Assembly (NCBI GenBank): GCA_938074205.1
Contig: CALJES010000003.1
Coordinates: forward strand, 248,001 to 312,000
Source of the DNA: an uncultured bacterium
GTDB taxonomy: Bacteria > Armatimonadota > UBA5829
Direction of reading: 5' to 3'
DNA: 64,000 nucleotides
The notes under the pieces were generated by a model, which ran no database searches, was not told the origin of the DNA, and was given only the letters and a program-made list of their open reading frames with translations. Made by a program: the position numbers and the translations under genes. This document shows, one piece after another, positions 25,447-35,731 of this stretch (position 1 is its first letter; the number at the start of each line of letters is the position of its first letter).

Positions 25447-27753
25447 TCAATGGCGTAAAATCTCTCCTAGTAGGAACGTTGCTCCCATTTTGTCAAGCGG
25501 CTGGTTGTTGTTGCCGCATTTGGGCGACTGCACGCACCCAGGACAACCTTCTCGACATGCACAGTCCTCCACTGTTCTTAGAGCTGCTTCCAATGTTTCC
25601 TCAAGGCGTTTATATGCTTCCCGTGCCAGGCCGGCTCCTCCTTGATAGGCATCGTAGATGAAGACGGCTGCTCGGCCGTTGGTATCCGGATGTTCCGGGT
25701 GAGAAACTCCCCCAACATCGTTTCGATCGCATATTGCAAACAGGGGCAGTATCCCGATCGTAACGTGTTCGAGAGCGTGGATTGCACCGGTAAGGTCGAA
25801 TCCTCTGCTCATAAGCATATTAACCAAACGTTGCGGAAGAACTAACCAAGTGGCCTCCGTATTTAGGACTGTCTCCGGAAGGTCAAGAGTTACTCGATCA
25901 ATAGGTCGGTCGGTAAATAGCTGTTTTCGCCAGAAATGTGTAACCCTGTTGGCAATGGTGACGCTTCCAAAAAACGCTTTGGTGGCGCATTCAACATCTT
26001 TATCAAGGTATATCTGCGCGGAAAGAACTCGCGATTCAACCTCTTCGTTGATTCTAACTGTAGTGCGGGATCCGGGTGTTGTGTAGTAATTTACCTCAGA
26101 TCGTTCAACATATGCCACCCGTTCAACTAAGTCAAGCCTTGTTACTACATAGGACTCGCCTGCGTGCAGATACACAGCTCCCGGGTGTACCGTCTCGAAT
26201 GCTCTAGCAGAATCTACCGTTCCCAGCAGAACTCCACCTTTTTCGAGTGCGACTATATCAAAGCTGTCACTCGACGCAGATCTAATGTTTACCGTCGCAG
26301 CAGGAAAACTTGAGCCCGCCCAATACCATCTCTTCCTGTACTCCAGTTGGCCTATTTCGCCGACGCTTCCAAGTACTTCCAATGCTCTTTCGCCAAATAG
26401 CTCGCAAGCTTCATCATTTTCCAAAGGAAGCTCATAGGCAGCGCATACGAGATGATCTGCCAATATGTAAGGATTTTGAGGGTCGATGATAGTTCGTTCG
26501 TGTTCGGCGCGAAAGAAGTAGGATGGATCGCGCATCAAGTACTGATCAATGGGGTCGTCCTGCGCGATGAGAATAGCAAGCGATCTAGCTGTACCTCTGC
26601 CCGTACGTCCAGCTTGCTGCCACGTGCTAGAGACAGAGCCTGGGTAACCGGTTATAACAACCGCGTCCAAGCCACCTATGTCTACACCTACTTCGAGTGC
26701 GGTTGTTGTTGCGACGCCTACCAGATCACCAGTGAATAGTCTGCGCTCTATCTCGCGCCTTTCAGTAGGCCTGTATCCTGCTCTGTAGGACATTATTCTG
26801 TCGGTGTAAGAAGAACCCTGTTCGCGAAGTTTCTTCCTCGCGTACCTCAGAACCAGTTCAGCCGCCTTTCGGGACTTGGTGAAAACGATTGTCCGGATCC
26901 CTGAATCGATCAGCTTAGTGAAGAGCTCAACAGCCTCAGAATTGCTGCTGCGACGCTCATCTTTGCCTTTGACAAAGGGAGGATTCCAAAAAGCAAACAG
27001 TTTCTCACCAGACGGTGAACCGTCGTTTTCGACTACGTGTGCACTAAGCCCAGTGAGGGTTCTGAAAAGATCACCGGGCTGACGTACTGTAGCTGACGCG
27101 CAGATAAACTGAGGATTTGCACCATAATAGCGAGCTACTCGCCTCAGCCGCCGAATAATGTTTGCTACGTGCGCTCCGAATACGCCTCTATAACCGTGAA
27201 CTTCGTCGATGACAACATACTTGAGATTTCGGAAGAAATCTGACCAAGTAGTATGGTATGGGAGGATGCCCACGTGAAGCATGTCAGGGTTTGTCAGTAC
27301 AATGTTGCTGACATTCTTGACAAATGGCCTATCTCGCTTTGGCGTATCGCCGTCGTAGGTAGCCATTTTTGCGTACGGCAAGCCGTACTGTTGCAGTTTG
27401 CTGAGCTGATCTTGCGCCAGTGCTTTGGTTGGGTAAATATAGAGCGCTCGTGTGCGCGAGTTTTGCTCGATGGATTCAAGCACCGGGATATTGTAACAAA
27501 GCGTCTTGCCGCTGGCTGTCGAGGTGACAATGATAACGTGTTCGCCGCGTCTGATTAGCGATATAGCCTCTGTTTGATGAGTATAGAGCCTGCGGATGCC
27601 TTTGAGCTCCAGTGCCTCTCGCAACAAGCCTCGAATGGGGGGATCGATCTCGGCGTACTGTGGCTGGCGTGCAGGAATACTTTCGATGTGAACAATGCGG
27701 CCTCGGTATTTGCGTAAACTTCTTAACCAGTCCAGGAATTCCAGTGGATCCAT
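25447..27753 (-). CDS. mrfA: MrfA-type DEAD/DEAH-box helicase with C-terminal zinc domain
   Basis: 768 residues. Q-motif region RRLYTHQTEAISLI; Walker A VTSTASGKTLCYN near 76; motif II VIDEVHGYRG near 178; motif VI region WQQAGRTGRG near 380. The C-terminal DUF1998-type domain ends with four Cys (CACREGCPGCVQSPKC). This is the YprA/MrfA branch of superfamily 2. In Bacillus MrfA repairs mitomycin damage with MrfB; no MrfB-like nuclease is visible here. The minus strand faces YjbQ, about 30 bases away. Confidence 0.9.
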   Translation of the reverse strand: MDPLEFLDWLRSLRKYRGRIVHIESIPARQPQYAEIDPPIRGLLREALELKGIRRLYTHQTEAISLIRRGEHVIIVTSTASGKTLCYNIPVLESIEQNSRTRALYIYPTKALAQDQLSKLQQYGLPYAKMATYDGDTPKRDRPFVKNVSNIVLTNPDMLHVGILPYHTTWSDFFRNLKYVVIDEVHGYRGVFGAHVANIIRRLRRVARYYGANPQFICASATVRQPGDLFRTLTGLSAHVVENDGSPSGEKLFAFWNPPFVKGKDERRSSNSEAVELFTKLIDSGIRTIVFTKSRKAAELVLRYARKKLREQGSSYTDRIMSYRAGYRPTERREIERRLFTGDLVGVATTTALEVGVDIGGLDAVVITGYPGSVSSTWQQAGRTGRGTARSLAILIAQDDPIDQYLMRDPSYFFRAEHERTIIDPQNPYILADHLVCAAYELPLENDEACELFGERALEVLGSVGEIGQLEYRKRWYWAGSSFPAATVNIRSASSDSFDIVALEKGGVLLGTVDSARAFETVHPGAVYLHAGESYVVTRLDLVERVAYVERSEVNYYTTPGSRTTVRINEEVESRVLSAQIYLDKDVECATKAFFGSVTIANRVTHFWRKQLFTDRPIDRVTLDLPETVLNTEATWLVLPQRLVNMLMSRGFDLTGAIHALEHVTIGILPLFAICDRNDVGGVSHPEHPDTNGRAAVFIYDAYQGGAGLAREAYKRLEETLEAALRTVEDCACREGCPGCVQSPKCGNNNQPLDKMGATFLLGEILRH

Positions 27754-27834
27754 CCCAGCCTAATGCATCGTGTCTGCCACAACGACGCTTTCAGAGAATG
27801 CTAGTCTCGCCTGTTCTTCAAAACTTTGGCTTCT

Positions 27835-28644
27835 CTAAGATTTCCGAGGATTGCGTCGACTGGGTCGGAATATCGACCTCATAAGTTCGCCGATTGCACG
27901 CCATACATTCGGGCGATCTTCTTCAACCAGCCAGACCAAAAATATACTGAACAAGAAAAGGAATACGAGAGGTATCGCCATGCAAAGCATCGTAAAGGCA
28001 TCGTTGGATGGAGTTGCTACAGCTGCCACAATCGCAACTGCTACAACACAGATGCGCCAATTTGCTTTTAACATTCGAGAGTTGATCACTCCCAGCTTTC
28101 CTAACACCATAAGTACAATGGGAAGCTCGAACGCGACTCCAAACGCGAAGAGCATTTTCGCTGTAAACAAAATGCTTTGCTGGACGGAAGGGCGGAGCTC
28201 GGCATTCTTAGGTACGTAGAGAGCAAACCAGGAGAAGGCTGCGGGCAAGATAAAGTAGCACAATACCACTCCCGATAAGAATAGGAGTATAGCAAGGGGT
28301 GCAACCCATTTAACGGGACGTCTTTCATTCGGTGTAAGTCCAGGCGCCACAAATGCCCATATTTCCCACATCACCAGAGGTAGAGCTAGAATCAGTCCTG
28401 CTACCAAACAGATCTGCATCTGGATCATGAAACCCTCGGGGAAGTTGGTCAGTAAGAACTTGGAACCCATTTTGCGAAGGATTGGCATCATTGGCCTAGT
28501 CAACAACGGGAAAAGCCACGCATCATAAGATATCCACGCCACAATGGCCCCCGCGCAAATGTAAATGATCGATCTAATAATGCGCGCCCTGAGCTCCGCG
28601 AGGTGTTCGACAAGCTCGGCACGTTTCTCGTCGTTGGCAGCCAA
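27835..28644 (-). CDS. tatC: Sec-independent protein translocase TatC
   Basis: 269 residues, six membrane helices. The N-terminal LVEHLAELRARI helix, the conserved glutamate region and VMWEIWAFVAPGL near 118 (with P in the cytoplasmic loop) are diagnostic. TTG start at 28644, 6 bases after the preceding stop. It forms the receptor for twin-arginine signal peptides; two Tat-exported enzymes occur at 53.5-56.2 kb. TatA is not in the window. Confidence 0.96.
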   Translation of the reverse strand: MAANDEKRAELVEHLAELRARIIRSIIYICAGAIVAWISYDAWLFPLLTRPMMPILRKMGSKFLLTNFPEGFMIQMQICLVAGLILALPLVMWEIWAFVAPGLTPNERRPVKWVAPLAILLFLSGVVLCYFILPAAFSWFALYVPKNAELRPSVQQSILFTAKMLFAFGVAFELPIVLMVLGKLGVINSRMLKANWRICVVAVAIVAAVATPSNDAFTMLCMAIPLVFLFLFSIFLVWLVEEDRPNVWRAIGELMRSIFRPSRRNPRKS

Positions 28645-28650
28645 CTCCCG

Positions 28651-30060
28651 TTATTTCTCCAACTGAACGACAACTCGTATCTGGACAGTTCCCTTTTTCG
28701 CTACTTCAACGCCCGTTCCGTAATCGGATGGCCCAGAAGTTGAGGACGAAAAAGGGTACGAAGAGCTTCTGCGGCCCGGGTACGGTCCGATGGGCTCCTC
28801 ATCCATCATCGGCTCGGGTGTGGGACTAATAGGGGACGGTACCGGCGGAATATAAGATGACGGCGGAGTAGTGGTTGTCTCGACACCTTCCAATTGACCG
28901 GCGCCTGGCATAATGACAGCAGGGAAATCCAGCGTTATTTCGCTGCGGATTACTTTTCCCGTCTTGTAAGCAAAGTAGGTAACGGCATTAGCGGTCACCG
29001 TGTTAGAAGTGCTACGTATCCGTCCGTTGTCGATGGATATGGCCGAACTGCCAGTAAGGGTCGACACTATCTTCGCACACTCGCGGCCACTCTGCCACTC
29101 GAATGAGTCAAGCTGGCTTGTCCCAGTGAGAGGTATGACATCTGTAATCCCTTCTATTTTCAAATTGCACTTTGAGGGCCAAGAATCTCCCTCTTTAACG
29201 GGAGAGCTTGGCAGAATCGGAAGAATGTCGGTTATGGAGTATTTTGCCTGACGGCTGAACATGTTGCGTTTGGTCACGTTACCGTACTTGTCGACAAGGC
29301 TATAGAGCTCCGGTGTCGGCTCGCCGGGTTGATAGAGTCTCTGTCGCTTTCCAAATGAACTTACGAATCCCTCATCCGCCATCTTCAAGCGAAGCATATA
29401 AATCCCCTCTGGACGCAGATCCTCGACACTCACAATTACCTTCGAATCACTTGTTAGTCCCAATCCACCCAAGATGGGAATACCTATCCCGGAGGACTTG
29501 CCGACGCCTACTGTTTCAAAAACCTGAACTGAGGCGCGCACGCGGTATACATGAGACTCACCATACGTGAGCTTATGAACCATCCTGACAGGAGGCGCTG
29601 GACTGCTTCGCGGAATCTTGTTGCGAAGAGTAATGTTCACACTGGCTGAGTCCATGATCTTGCCGAATGAGTCGTGAAGCTGAACCCGCAGGGTATAAGT
29701 GCCGTCCTTGTAGTACCGCTCGACCTTTGGATCTTGAGGATCGCGATACGGAGCTTTGCTGTCCCAATAAAACGTAACCGTATCGCCCTTGACAATACCC
29801 GCATCGCCGCTAATAGCCGCTAAAAAGTTTTCTTGACTCCCAAATCCGATGTAAAGCGTGAGAAATGGGCGACCTTTATCCGGAGCTTGCTCACCCTTGG
29901 GAACAACGAAGTCCGGGGGCAGTTCGCGAAGGGGAATCGAGATCTTAACATACTCACGAACCACCTGGTCTGGGGTAGGTGAGAGCAACGTCAAACCAAG
30001 TGCTTGCTTGGTGCCTATCAAGGAAAATGCAATCATACACAAAGCGAATAAGCGAGGCAT
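28651..30060 (-). CDS. Secreted protein of unknown function
   Basis: 469 residues. Signal peptide MPRLFALCMIAFSLIGTKQA. About 20-150 is an Ig-like or beta-sandwich region with YYKDGTYTLRVQLHD; 165-380 is a second beta-rich domain; then a Pro/Ser-rich linker (PSSYIPPVPSPISPTPEP) and a short C-terminal strand VQIRVVVQLEK. Precedes tatC by 6 bases, so the two are probably cotranscribed. I know no family. Confidence 0.72.
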   Translation of the reverse strand: MPRLFALCMIAFSLIGTKQALGLTLLSPTPDQVVREYVKISIPLRELPPDFVVPKGEQAPDKGRPFLTLYIGFGSQENFLAAISGDAGIVKGDTVTFYWDSKAPYRDPQDPKVERYYKDGTYTLRVQLHDSFGKIMDSASVNITLRNKIPRSSPAPPVRMVHKLTYGESHVYRVRASVQVFETVGVGKSSGIGIPILGGLGLTSDSKVIVSVEDLRPEGIYMLRLKMADEGFVSSFGKRQRLYQPGEPTPELYSLVDKYGNVTKRNMFSRQAKYSITDILPILPSSPVKEGDSWPSKCNLKIEGITDVIPLTGTSQLDSFEWQSGRECAKIVSTLTGSSAISIDNGRIRSTSNTVTANAVTYFAYKTGKVIRSEITLDFPAVIMPGAGQLEGVETTTTPPSSYIPPVPSPISPTPEPMMDEEPIGPYPGRRSSSYPFSSSTSGPSDYGTGVEVAKKGTVQIRVVVQLEK

Positions 30061-30369
30061 TAGTCTACTCCCAGCAAAAACCAGAAAGGGTGACTGAGTT
30101 CTTGTCTAAATCCTACTATAACGCGCACACTAAGTCAATGAATGAATCGATGCGCGGCAAGATGGAGTGTTTCTCTAGGTGGTGTCTTATTGAAGATTGG
30201 CAGCCGAGACTTGAACGCAAGTTGCATACGACTGACAACAGATTGCTTCCAAATAACTGAACTTTCTGATAAACTCTTGGTTGTTACTGGTTACAATTAC
30301 GTTGTGCAAATGTAGAAGTATCGGGTGGCGCCGCGGTGGGTTAGCTGTGTTTTACTGGGAGGTTCAACA
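30061..30369. other. Divergent intergenic region without a gene
   Basis: Separates the leftward secreted-protein gene from the rightward lyxose isomerase. It must hold the two divergent promoters, but I see only TACAAT at 30292-30297 with no matching -35. The last bases hold GGGAGG, the ribosome site at 30357-30362. Confidence 0.4.
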
Positions 30370-31074
30370 GTGAAAAGATCCACTGTTAATAAATACATTG
30401 AAGTGGCCAAGCGAGTATTTGCTGCGGCTGGTTTGCATTTGCCGCCTTTCGCCTTTTGGACTGTTGATGACTGGAAGAACAAGGGTTCGGAGGCAGATGA
30501 AATCCGCCTTGCGCAACTAGGATGGGACGTAACGGATTTTGGATCAGGAAGGTTTGAAGAGTACGGGCGTACACTCTTTACACTACGAAACGGTTACCGT
30601 ATTGACGGTTCCTATAACAAGACCTACGGCGAAAAGTTCATATTGAACCCGCCTGGTCAGCGAGCACCCTTACACTTTCACCGCAGCAAGATGGAAGACA
30701 TAATCAATCGCGGCGGCGGTAAGGTGTTGATTCGTCTATATGCGTCAACGCCTGATGGCAAGTGCTCTGAGGAATCGTTTACCGTGCACATAGACGGCGT
30801 TAGGCATGAACTCGAAGCGGGATCTATCGTTTGTCTAGAGCCGGGACAAAGCATTTACATATATCCCGGACTCATCCATCAGTTCTGGGGAGAAGGCGGT
30901 TTCGAAATCGATGGCGTGTGCTACACGGTCAGCGGCGAAGTAAGTTCAATCTGTGATGATTGGCACGACAACTGTTTCTTGGAACCGATGGAACGTTTTC
31001 CTAAGATAGAGGAAGACGAGCCCAGAGTGCATTATCTGTGTCACGAATATCCGCCTGCAAACCCCAATAGCTAA
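30370..31074 (+). CDS. D-lyxose isomerase (cupin-type ketol-isomerase)
   Basis: 234 residues. GTG at 30370 has GGGAGG 7 bases upstream; upstream in-frame codons to 30325 are not conserved, and the protein begins VKRSTVNKYI as in the family. LPPFAFWTVDDW near 25, PLHFHRSKMEDI near 98 and YPGLIHQFWGE near 166 supply the His/Glu/His metal ligands of this cupin, which interconverts D-lyxose with D-xylulose and mannose with fructose. Stands convergent to a PIG-L deacetylase. Confidence 0.88.
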   Translation: MKRSTVNKYIEVAKRVFAAAGLHLPPFAFWTVDDWKNKGSEADEIRLAQLGWDVTDFGSGRFEEYGRTLFTLRNGYRIDGSYNKTYGEKFILNPPGQRAPLHFHRSKMEDIINRGGGKVLIRLYASTPDGKCSEESFTVHIDGVRHELEAGSIVCLEPGQSIYIYPGLIHQFWGEGGFEIDGVCYTVSGEVSSICDDWHDNCFLEPMERFPKIEEDEPRVHYLCHEYPPANPNS

Positions 31075-31146
31075 ACCGTGAGACCACGCAAGGTTGCTTG
31101 TATAGCTTGCCAAATCTGGTGTTGATATAGGCTGTGCTTTGCAAGC

Positions 31147-31908
31147 TCAACTACGCAACCGCACGCACAGGTTCTCCAATATCTCCGAGAGTATGTCTTC
31201 AGTCGGATAACCGTGGCCCAGGTGTTGAATAAAGCCCTCTGCGGCAGGACGTTCTATGAGACGCCCTTGAGCTTCAGCGTTGTGCTTCATCATTTCGATA
31301 TATGCGTCTATCTTGTGGTGGTGTCGAAGCCAGTCCCTCTGTGACGCGTGGCATGCGAGCATCCTTTCTTTGATGTCCATAACACTGGAAATGTCTACTA
31401 CGTCAGTAAGTGAAAGTGGCCTGCCGAATATATCCACCAATCCCATGGCGTTCCAGTAGTAAAGGTAAGGTGTGCCTGAAGTAACAGCGTGTGAAGACTG
31501 TGAGTCGCAGTTTGGTACAGGAGCAAGGAAACACGCGTTCCGCACCAGTTTCGACACTTCCTCGTGGTCGACCATATAGTCTGTCGGAGGGTGAGTGAAT
31601 ACAATGAGCGGGTCTACCTCTCTCAATACCCGGTACGTTATCTTGCGGTACCAGGGGTCGTATTGTATTTCGCCATCGTGCCCACCGGCGTAATGGAAAT
31701 GGGCCCCGATCGTATTTGCAGACTCGACATTTTCAGCAAGCCGTTTGCGCCTAATCTCGTACTCGGAAAGAGTTGCTGAACCGTACTCTCCTCCCGCCAT
31801 GACAGCGATATGGATCTCATAGCCGCGCTGTGCCAGAAGTGCGAGAGTTCCTGAGCATTGAAACTCTACATCGTCAGGATGAGCACCAAACGCGAGTATC
31901 CTAGCCAA
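31147..31908 (-). CDS. PIG-L (LmbE-like) deacetylase
   Basis: 253 residues. The zinc motif GAHPDDVEF is at residues 8-16, and FTHPPTDYMVDHEEV near 108 supplies the other His. Family members remove acetyl groups from N-acetylglucosaminyl lipids or sugars. TTG start at 31908 with GAGGT 7 bases upstream. Lies beside a lyxose isomerase, consistent with carbohydrate turnover; the natural substrate is unknown. Confidence 0.92.
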   Translation of the reverse strand: MARILAFGAHPDDVEFQCSGTLALLAQRGYEIHIAVMAGGEYGSATLSEYEIRRKRLAENVESANTIGAHFHYAGGHDGEIQYDPWYRKITYRVLREVDPLIVFTHPPTDYMVDHEEVSKLVRNACFLAPVPNCDSQSSHAVTSGTPYLYYWNAMGLVDIFGRPLSLTDVVDISSVMDIKERMLACHASQRDWLRHHHKIDAYIEMMKHNAEAQGRLIERPAAEGFIQHLGHGYPTEDILSEILENLCVRLRS

Positions 31909-32019
31909 CTGTTTTACCTCCGATCTTTGTAACTGCTACCCTACCTGACTTACTCACGGGTCTTTAGCAAACCTGCTTGGTCTTGTCTTCGGGAGAGCAG
32001 CAATCAGTTAGTCGACGGC

Positions 32020-32042
32020 TCGCTCGCATAATAATTGAGCGA
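32020..32042. repeat. Inverted repeat TCGCTC-N11-GAGCGA
   Basis: TCGCTC (32020-32025) and GAGCGA (32037-32042) are exact inverted copies around CATAATAATTG. It stands between the leftward deacetylase and ftsY, and the CATAAT resembles a -10 box, so it could be an operator. No good -35 accompanies it. Confidence 0.3.
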
Positions 32043-32167
32043 ACAACGTAGGTTTTTTGCAACAGGGAGTCGAATTTCGCTAATCGGGAAAGGCAGCACT
32101 GGGGCCTGTTGTTTCAGTGCCACCTTTTGAATCTCATTTCACATTATGGTGGAGGTAGTACGCGCTG

Positions 32168-33052
32168 ATGCGCATTCTGAAAGGTCTTTTCAGCAAGGTT
32201 GATCAACTGTTGACCGGGAGGCGCCCTGTCGACGATGAGCTATTCGACGAATTGGAAGAGGCTCTAATCCAGGCTGATTTGAGCGTGCGGACAGCTGCAA
32301 AGCTTGTGGATGCGCTTCGGCAAGAATCTAGAAACAAGCGTCTTCGTGAAGCTGAAGAGATCAAAGACTGTCTGAAAAGGCTACTCAAAGAAATACTGAT
32401 AGCCGACGGGGATCAGCAAATCAAGGAGCCGCAGCAGAAGCCGACGGTATATCTCTTTGTGGGTGTAAACGGTGTCGGCAAGACGACTACGATAGCCAAA
32501 CTTGCCAATCGATTCAAAAACAGAGGCTTCCGTGTGCTCCTTTCTGCTGCGGACACGTTCCGAGCGGCTGCTGTAGACCAACTTGAAATCTGGGCGAACA
32601 GGGTAGGAGTCGATATTGTTAAACATCGGCCGGGCGCAGATCCTGGTGCGGTGGTCTTTGATTCCATTCAAGCGGCTGCGGCACGCGGAATTGACGCCGT
32701 CATAATAGACACTGCCGGTCGACTGCATACAAAGAGTAACTTGATGCAAGAACTTGCGAAAGTAGCTCGAATTTGTCGCAAGGTGCTTAATAGGGATCCG
32801 GACGAGACAATACTCGTCTTGGATGCTACAACAGGCCAGAACGCAGTTAAACAGGCTCGAGAGTTCATGGCTGCCGTGCCAGTTACTGGCATAGCACTGG
32901 CAAAACTGGACGGTACAGCGAAAGGAGGCATCGTGGTAACCATCAAGGACGAGCTCGGACTACCTATCAAACTCGTGGCAACAGGGGAGCAATTGCACGA
33001 TCTTGATGATTTCGACGCTGAGGAATTCGTGAATGCCCTGTTTGAGGTTTGA
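32168..33052 (+). CDS. ftsY: Signal recognition particle receptor FtsY
   Basis: 294 residues: the N helical bundle ([19 protein letters not shown]) and the GTPase G domain, with [18 protein letters not shown] (P-loop), [16 protein letters not shown], and [10 protein letters not shown]. There is no long acidic A domain, which is common outside Proteobacteria. It docks SRP-ribosome complexes at the membrane. GGAGGT stands about 10 bases before the ATG. Confidence 0.97.
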   Translation: MRILKGLFSKVDQLLTGRRPVDDELFDELEEALIQADLSVRTAAKLVDALRQESRNKRLREAEEIKDCLKRLLKEILIADGDQQIKEPQQKPTVYLFVGVNGVGKTTTIAKLANRFKNRGFRVLLSAADTFRAAAVDQLEIWANRVGVDIVKHRPGADPGAVVFDSIQAAAARGIDAVIIDTAGRLHTKSNLMQELAKVARICRKVLNRDPDETILVLDATTGQNAVKQAREFMAAVPVTGIALAKLDGTAKGGIVVTIKDELGLPIKLVATGEQLHDLDDFDAEEFVNALFEV

Positions 33053-33121
33053 GCGCGTCTCGTACTTGAAAGCTTGTCGTGCGCCTGATGTCTTCTGCTG
33101 TTGACAGCTGGAAGTGACTAC

Positions 33122-33841
33122 ATGACGAATAGACCCTATTTTAGCCTAATTATCCCTGCTTACAATGAGCAACAGCGAATCTCGAACACGCTGACCACGG
33201 TTGCGCAGTATCTTGATCATACGGGCTGGACCTACGAGATCATTGCAGTGGACGACGGTAGCACAGACGATACATATTGCGCGATGATCGAGAGCACAGC
33301 GAAAATAGAGTGCCTTAGGATTATCAGTTACCAGCCGAACCGTGGTAAGGGATATGCAGTTCGCCAAGGAGTCTTTGCATCAAGCGGCGAGTATGTCGGC
33401 TTTTCAGACGCCGATTTGTCAGCGCCCATAGAAGAAATCTCAAAATTGTTCGCCGCGATGGGAAAAGGCTATGACATTGTTATTGGTTCTAGGGCTGTTA
33501 AAGGGGCTAGAATAGAAACTCATCAACCTTTTTACAGAGAACTCGGCGGAAAAGCACTCAACTTGGTCATCCGATTCCTGGCGGTTCCGGACATACACGA
33601 TACCCAGTGCGGATTCAAATTGTTTAGAGGAGACGTGGCGCGTACAATTTTCAATTTGTGCTTCATTGACGGTTGGAGCTTTGATGTAGAAGTCCTTTAC
33701 ATTGCTAGACGGCTGGGCTATAAAATCGCTGAGGTGCCGGTGCGCTGGTCCCACTCGGCAGGTTCGAAAATAAAGCCTTTTCGGGCCGGCTTACAGATGC
33801 TCTGGGATATAGTCCGCATCCGTTCGCACCACAGGTTTTAG
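33122..33841 (+). CDS. Family 2 glycosyltransferase (polyprenyl-phosphate sugar transferase-like)
   Basis: 239 residues. FSLIIPAYNEQQRI near 6; the sugar-nucleotide site AVDDGSTDDT near 38; GKGYAVRQG and FSDADLSAPIEEI (the metal-binding DxD-type site) near 95. The C-terminal basic VPVRWSHSAGSKIKPFR is characteristic of dolichyl/polyprenyl-phosphate glucosyltransferase-like enzymes. I chose the ATG at 33122; a longer frame begins with TTG at 33101. No membrane helices, so it would act on the cytoplasmic face. It follows ftsY by about 70 bases. Confidence 0.88.
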   Translation: MTNRPYFSLIIPAYNEQQRISNTLTTVAQYLDHTGWTYEIIAVDDGSTDDTYCAMIESTAKIECLRIISYQPNRGKGYAVRQGVFASSGEYVGFSDADLSAPIEEISKLFAAMGKGYDIVIGSRAVKGARIETHQPFYRELGGKALNLVIRFLAVPDIHDTQCGFKLFRGDVARTIFNLCFIDGWSFDVEVLYIARRLGYKIAEVPVRWSHSAGSKIKPFRAGLQMLWDIVRIRSHHRF

Positions 33842-34006
33842 TAATCTTTTCCGGTGCAAAGAGCGCGTTGCTTCGCAGATGATGGGTCTCCATAAGCTTA
33901 TGAATCTTCACGATGCAAGCGTATTTCTAGCCACGACGTCTGTTATATAGGTGTTGCGAGGTGATATCAGCAGCCTAAGAAATCCGACTACTGCTCGAAA
34001 GTGTTG

Positions 34007-34036
34007 TTGACTTGTGCCCGCATTAGAGTCTAGAAT
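34007..34036 (+). promoter_or_regulatory. Promoter of the glutamate dehydrogenase leader
   Basis: TTGACT at 34007-34012, an 18-base spacer and TAGAAT at 34031-34036. Start predicted near 34043, leaving a leader of about 158 bases before the GDH start. Confidence 0.7.
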
Positions 34037-34041
34037 GATAA

Positions 34042-34171
34042 TGCAACGAGGTAGTTGCAGATTTTGATAAGCGAAGCGGCTTGTTGTAGGGCAGTGGAGC
34101 CCCTGCTGCACAGTTGTAGCGGCAGGGGCTCTTTACATGCGCTAATACTTTCGGGGATGCCCAGAATCCCC
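34042..34171 (+). promoter_or_regulatory. Structured 5' leader of the GDH gene
   Basis: Three perfect hairpins: TGCAAC/GTTGCA (34042-34047, 34054-34059); GAGCCCCTGC/GCAGGGGCTC (34097-34106, 34122-34131), which ends in only TTT; and GGGGAT/ATCCCC (34153-34158, 34166-34171). The middle one resembles an attenuator, but the poor T-run makes it a weak terminator. I know no riboswitch class it matches. Regulation by attenuation or a bound protein is inference. Confidence 0.45.
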
Positions 34172-34200
34172 TAAAACATTCTTGAAGGAGGAACTTTGCT

Positions 34201-35469
34201 ATGGGTAGTTGTTCATCAGGCTCCAACCTTGCGAATCCGTTCGCGATTGCACAGGCACAACTGGATAAGGCTGCTGCTAAGATTGGGCTTGATCCTTCGG
34301 TTCATGCGGTGCTACGAGAGCCAATGAGGGAATTGCACGTAACTCTCCCGGTCCGTATGGACGACGGAACAGTCAAAGTGTTCAAAGGCTTTAGAGTGCA
34401 ATACAACGACGCTCGAGGTCCGAACAAAGGCGGCATACGCTTTCATCCAGATGAAACTATCGATACAGTGCGTGCTCTGGCTGCGTGGATGACGTGGAAG
34501 TGTGCTGTGGTCGACATCCCCCTGGGCGGTGGAAAAGGCGGTGTAGTGTGCAATCCAAAGGAGATGTCGGAAGCGGAGCTCGAGCGCCTGAGCCGTGCAT
34601 ACATAGACCAGGTAGGGCGTATCCTTGGGCCTGAAAAAGACATACCAGCTCCGGATGTGTACACCACTCCGCAGATCATGGCCTGGATGATGGACGAATA
34701 TTCAAAAATAACAGGCTACCACGCTCCGGGTGTGATTACGGGCAAGCCGCTTGCAATTGGTGGTTCAGAGGGCCGAGGGGATGCAACGGCACGCGGCGGC
34801 GCTTACACGGTTCGCGAAGCTGCCAAACACTTAGGGATAGATCTCACAAAGTCTACTTGTGCCATCCAGGGGTTTGGCAATGCTGGACAGTATGCTGCAC
34901 TGCTTTTCTCAAGTCTGCTCGGTTGTAAGATAGTGGCAGTTAGCGACACCAAAGGCGGTATCTATAACGCAAACGGACTCGATCCCCAGCAAGTGGTTGA
35001 GCACAAGCAGATAACGGGTTCCGTGGTTGAATTACGAGGTGCGAGCCAGATATCGAATGAGGAGCTACTAGAGTTGGATGTGCAAATTCTTGTTCCTGCG
35101 GCTCTTGAAGGTGTGATTACGGAACACAACGCACCTAACATCAAAGCCAAGATCGTCTGCGAGCTTGCTAATGGACCTACAACGCCGGAGGCTGACGAGA
35201 TACTTTACGAAAGGGGTGTCTTTGTTATTCCAGACTTCCTTGCAAATGCTGGCGGAGTGACTGTGTCCTATTTCGAGTGGGTTCAGAACCTAATGAACTA
35301 CTACTGGGAAGAAGAGGAAGTTCACGCCAAGCTCGACAAGAAGATGACGAAAGCTTTCGCGGATGTGCTCTCAGCTTCGCTGGAACACAATGTAGACATG
35401 CGCACTGCCGCATATATCGTGGCTATTCAGCGCGTGGCTGAGGCCATGAAGCTTAGAGGCTGGGTCTAA
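34201..35469 (+). CDS. gdhA: Glutamate dehydrogenase (NAD(P))
   Basis: 422 residues, the hexameric GDH size. Motifs: [19 protein letters not shown] near 61, [16 protein letters not shown] near 105 (catalytic lysine region), [19 protein letters not shown] near 150, and [12 protein letters not shown] near 222 (dinucleotide fold). It converts glutamate and 2-oxoglutarate plus ammonia. GGAGG lies 9 bases before the ATG. The leader upstream holds three hairpins and a strong terminator follows, so it is probably a single-gene transcript. Cofactor preference cannot be read with confidence. Confidence 0.96.
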   Translation: MGSCSSGSNLANPFAIAQAQLDKAAAKIGLDPSVHAVLREPMRELHVTLPVRMDDGTVKVFKGFRVQYNDARGPNKGGIRFHPDETIDTVRALAAWMTWKCAVVDIPLGGGKGGVVCNPKEMSEAELERLSRAYIDQVGRILGPEKDIPAPDVYTTPQIMAWMMDEYSKITGYHAPGVITGKPLAIGGSEGRGDATARGGAYTVREAAKHLGIDLTKSTCAIQGFGNAGQYAALLFSSLLGCKIVAVSDTKGGIYNANGLDPQQVVEHKQITGSVVELRGASQISNEELLELDVQILVPAALEGVITEHNAPNIKAKIVCELANGPTTPEADEILYERGVFVIPDFLANAGGVTVSYFEWVQNLMNYYWEEEEVHAKLDKKMTKAFADVLSASLEHNVDMRTAAYIVAIQRVAEAMKLRGWV

Positions 35470-35495
35470 AAGCTTAAATTAGTCAATTTCTACTT

Positions 35496-35524
35496 GCGGG
35501 TCTCTTCTGGGACCCGCTTTTCTT
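35496..35524 (+). terminator. Rho-independent terminator after GDH
   Basis: GCGGGTC (35496-35502) and GACCCGC (35511-35517), 8-base loop, then TTTTCTTT. Confidence 0.88.
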
Positions 35525-35731
35525 TGTACCACGGCTAAACTGGCTACCAGTGCTGTAATACACAGACTCATAATCGTGTACGAGGGTAGCGTGGATGATG
35601 AACTGTACCAACTACACCGCAAAGTCACCTGACGCCAGCCTGTCTCTGTTCGAGAACTTGGTCGCCAGTCTCAAAATATCCGGAACGCGAACACCTGCTC
35701 AGAATCCGTAACCGTAACGACTATGAGCCGG

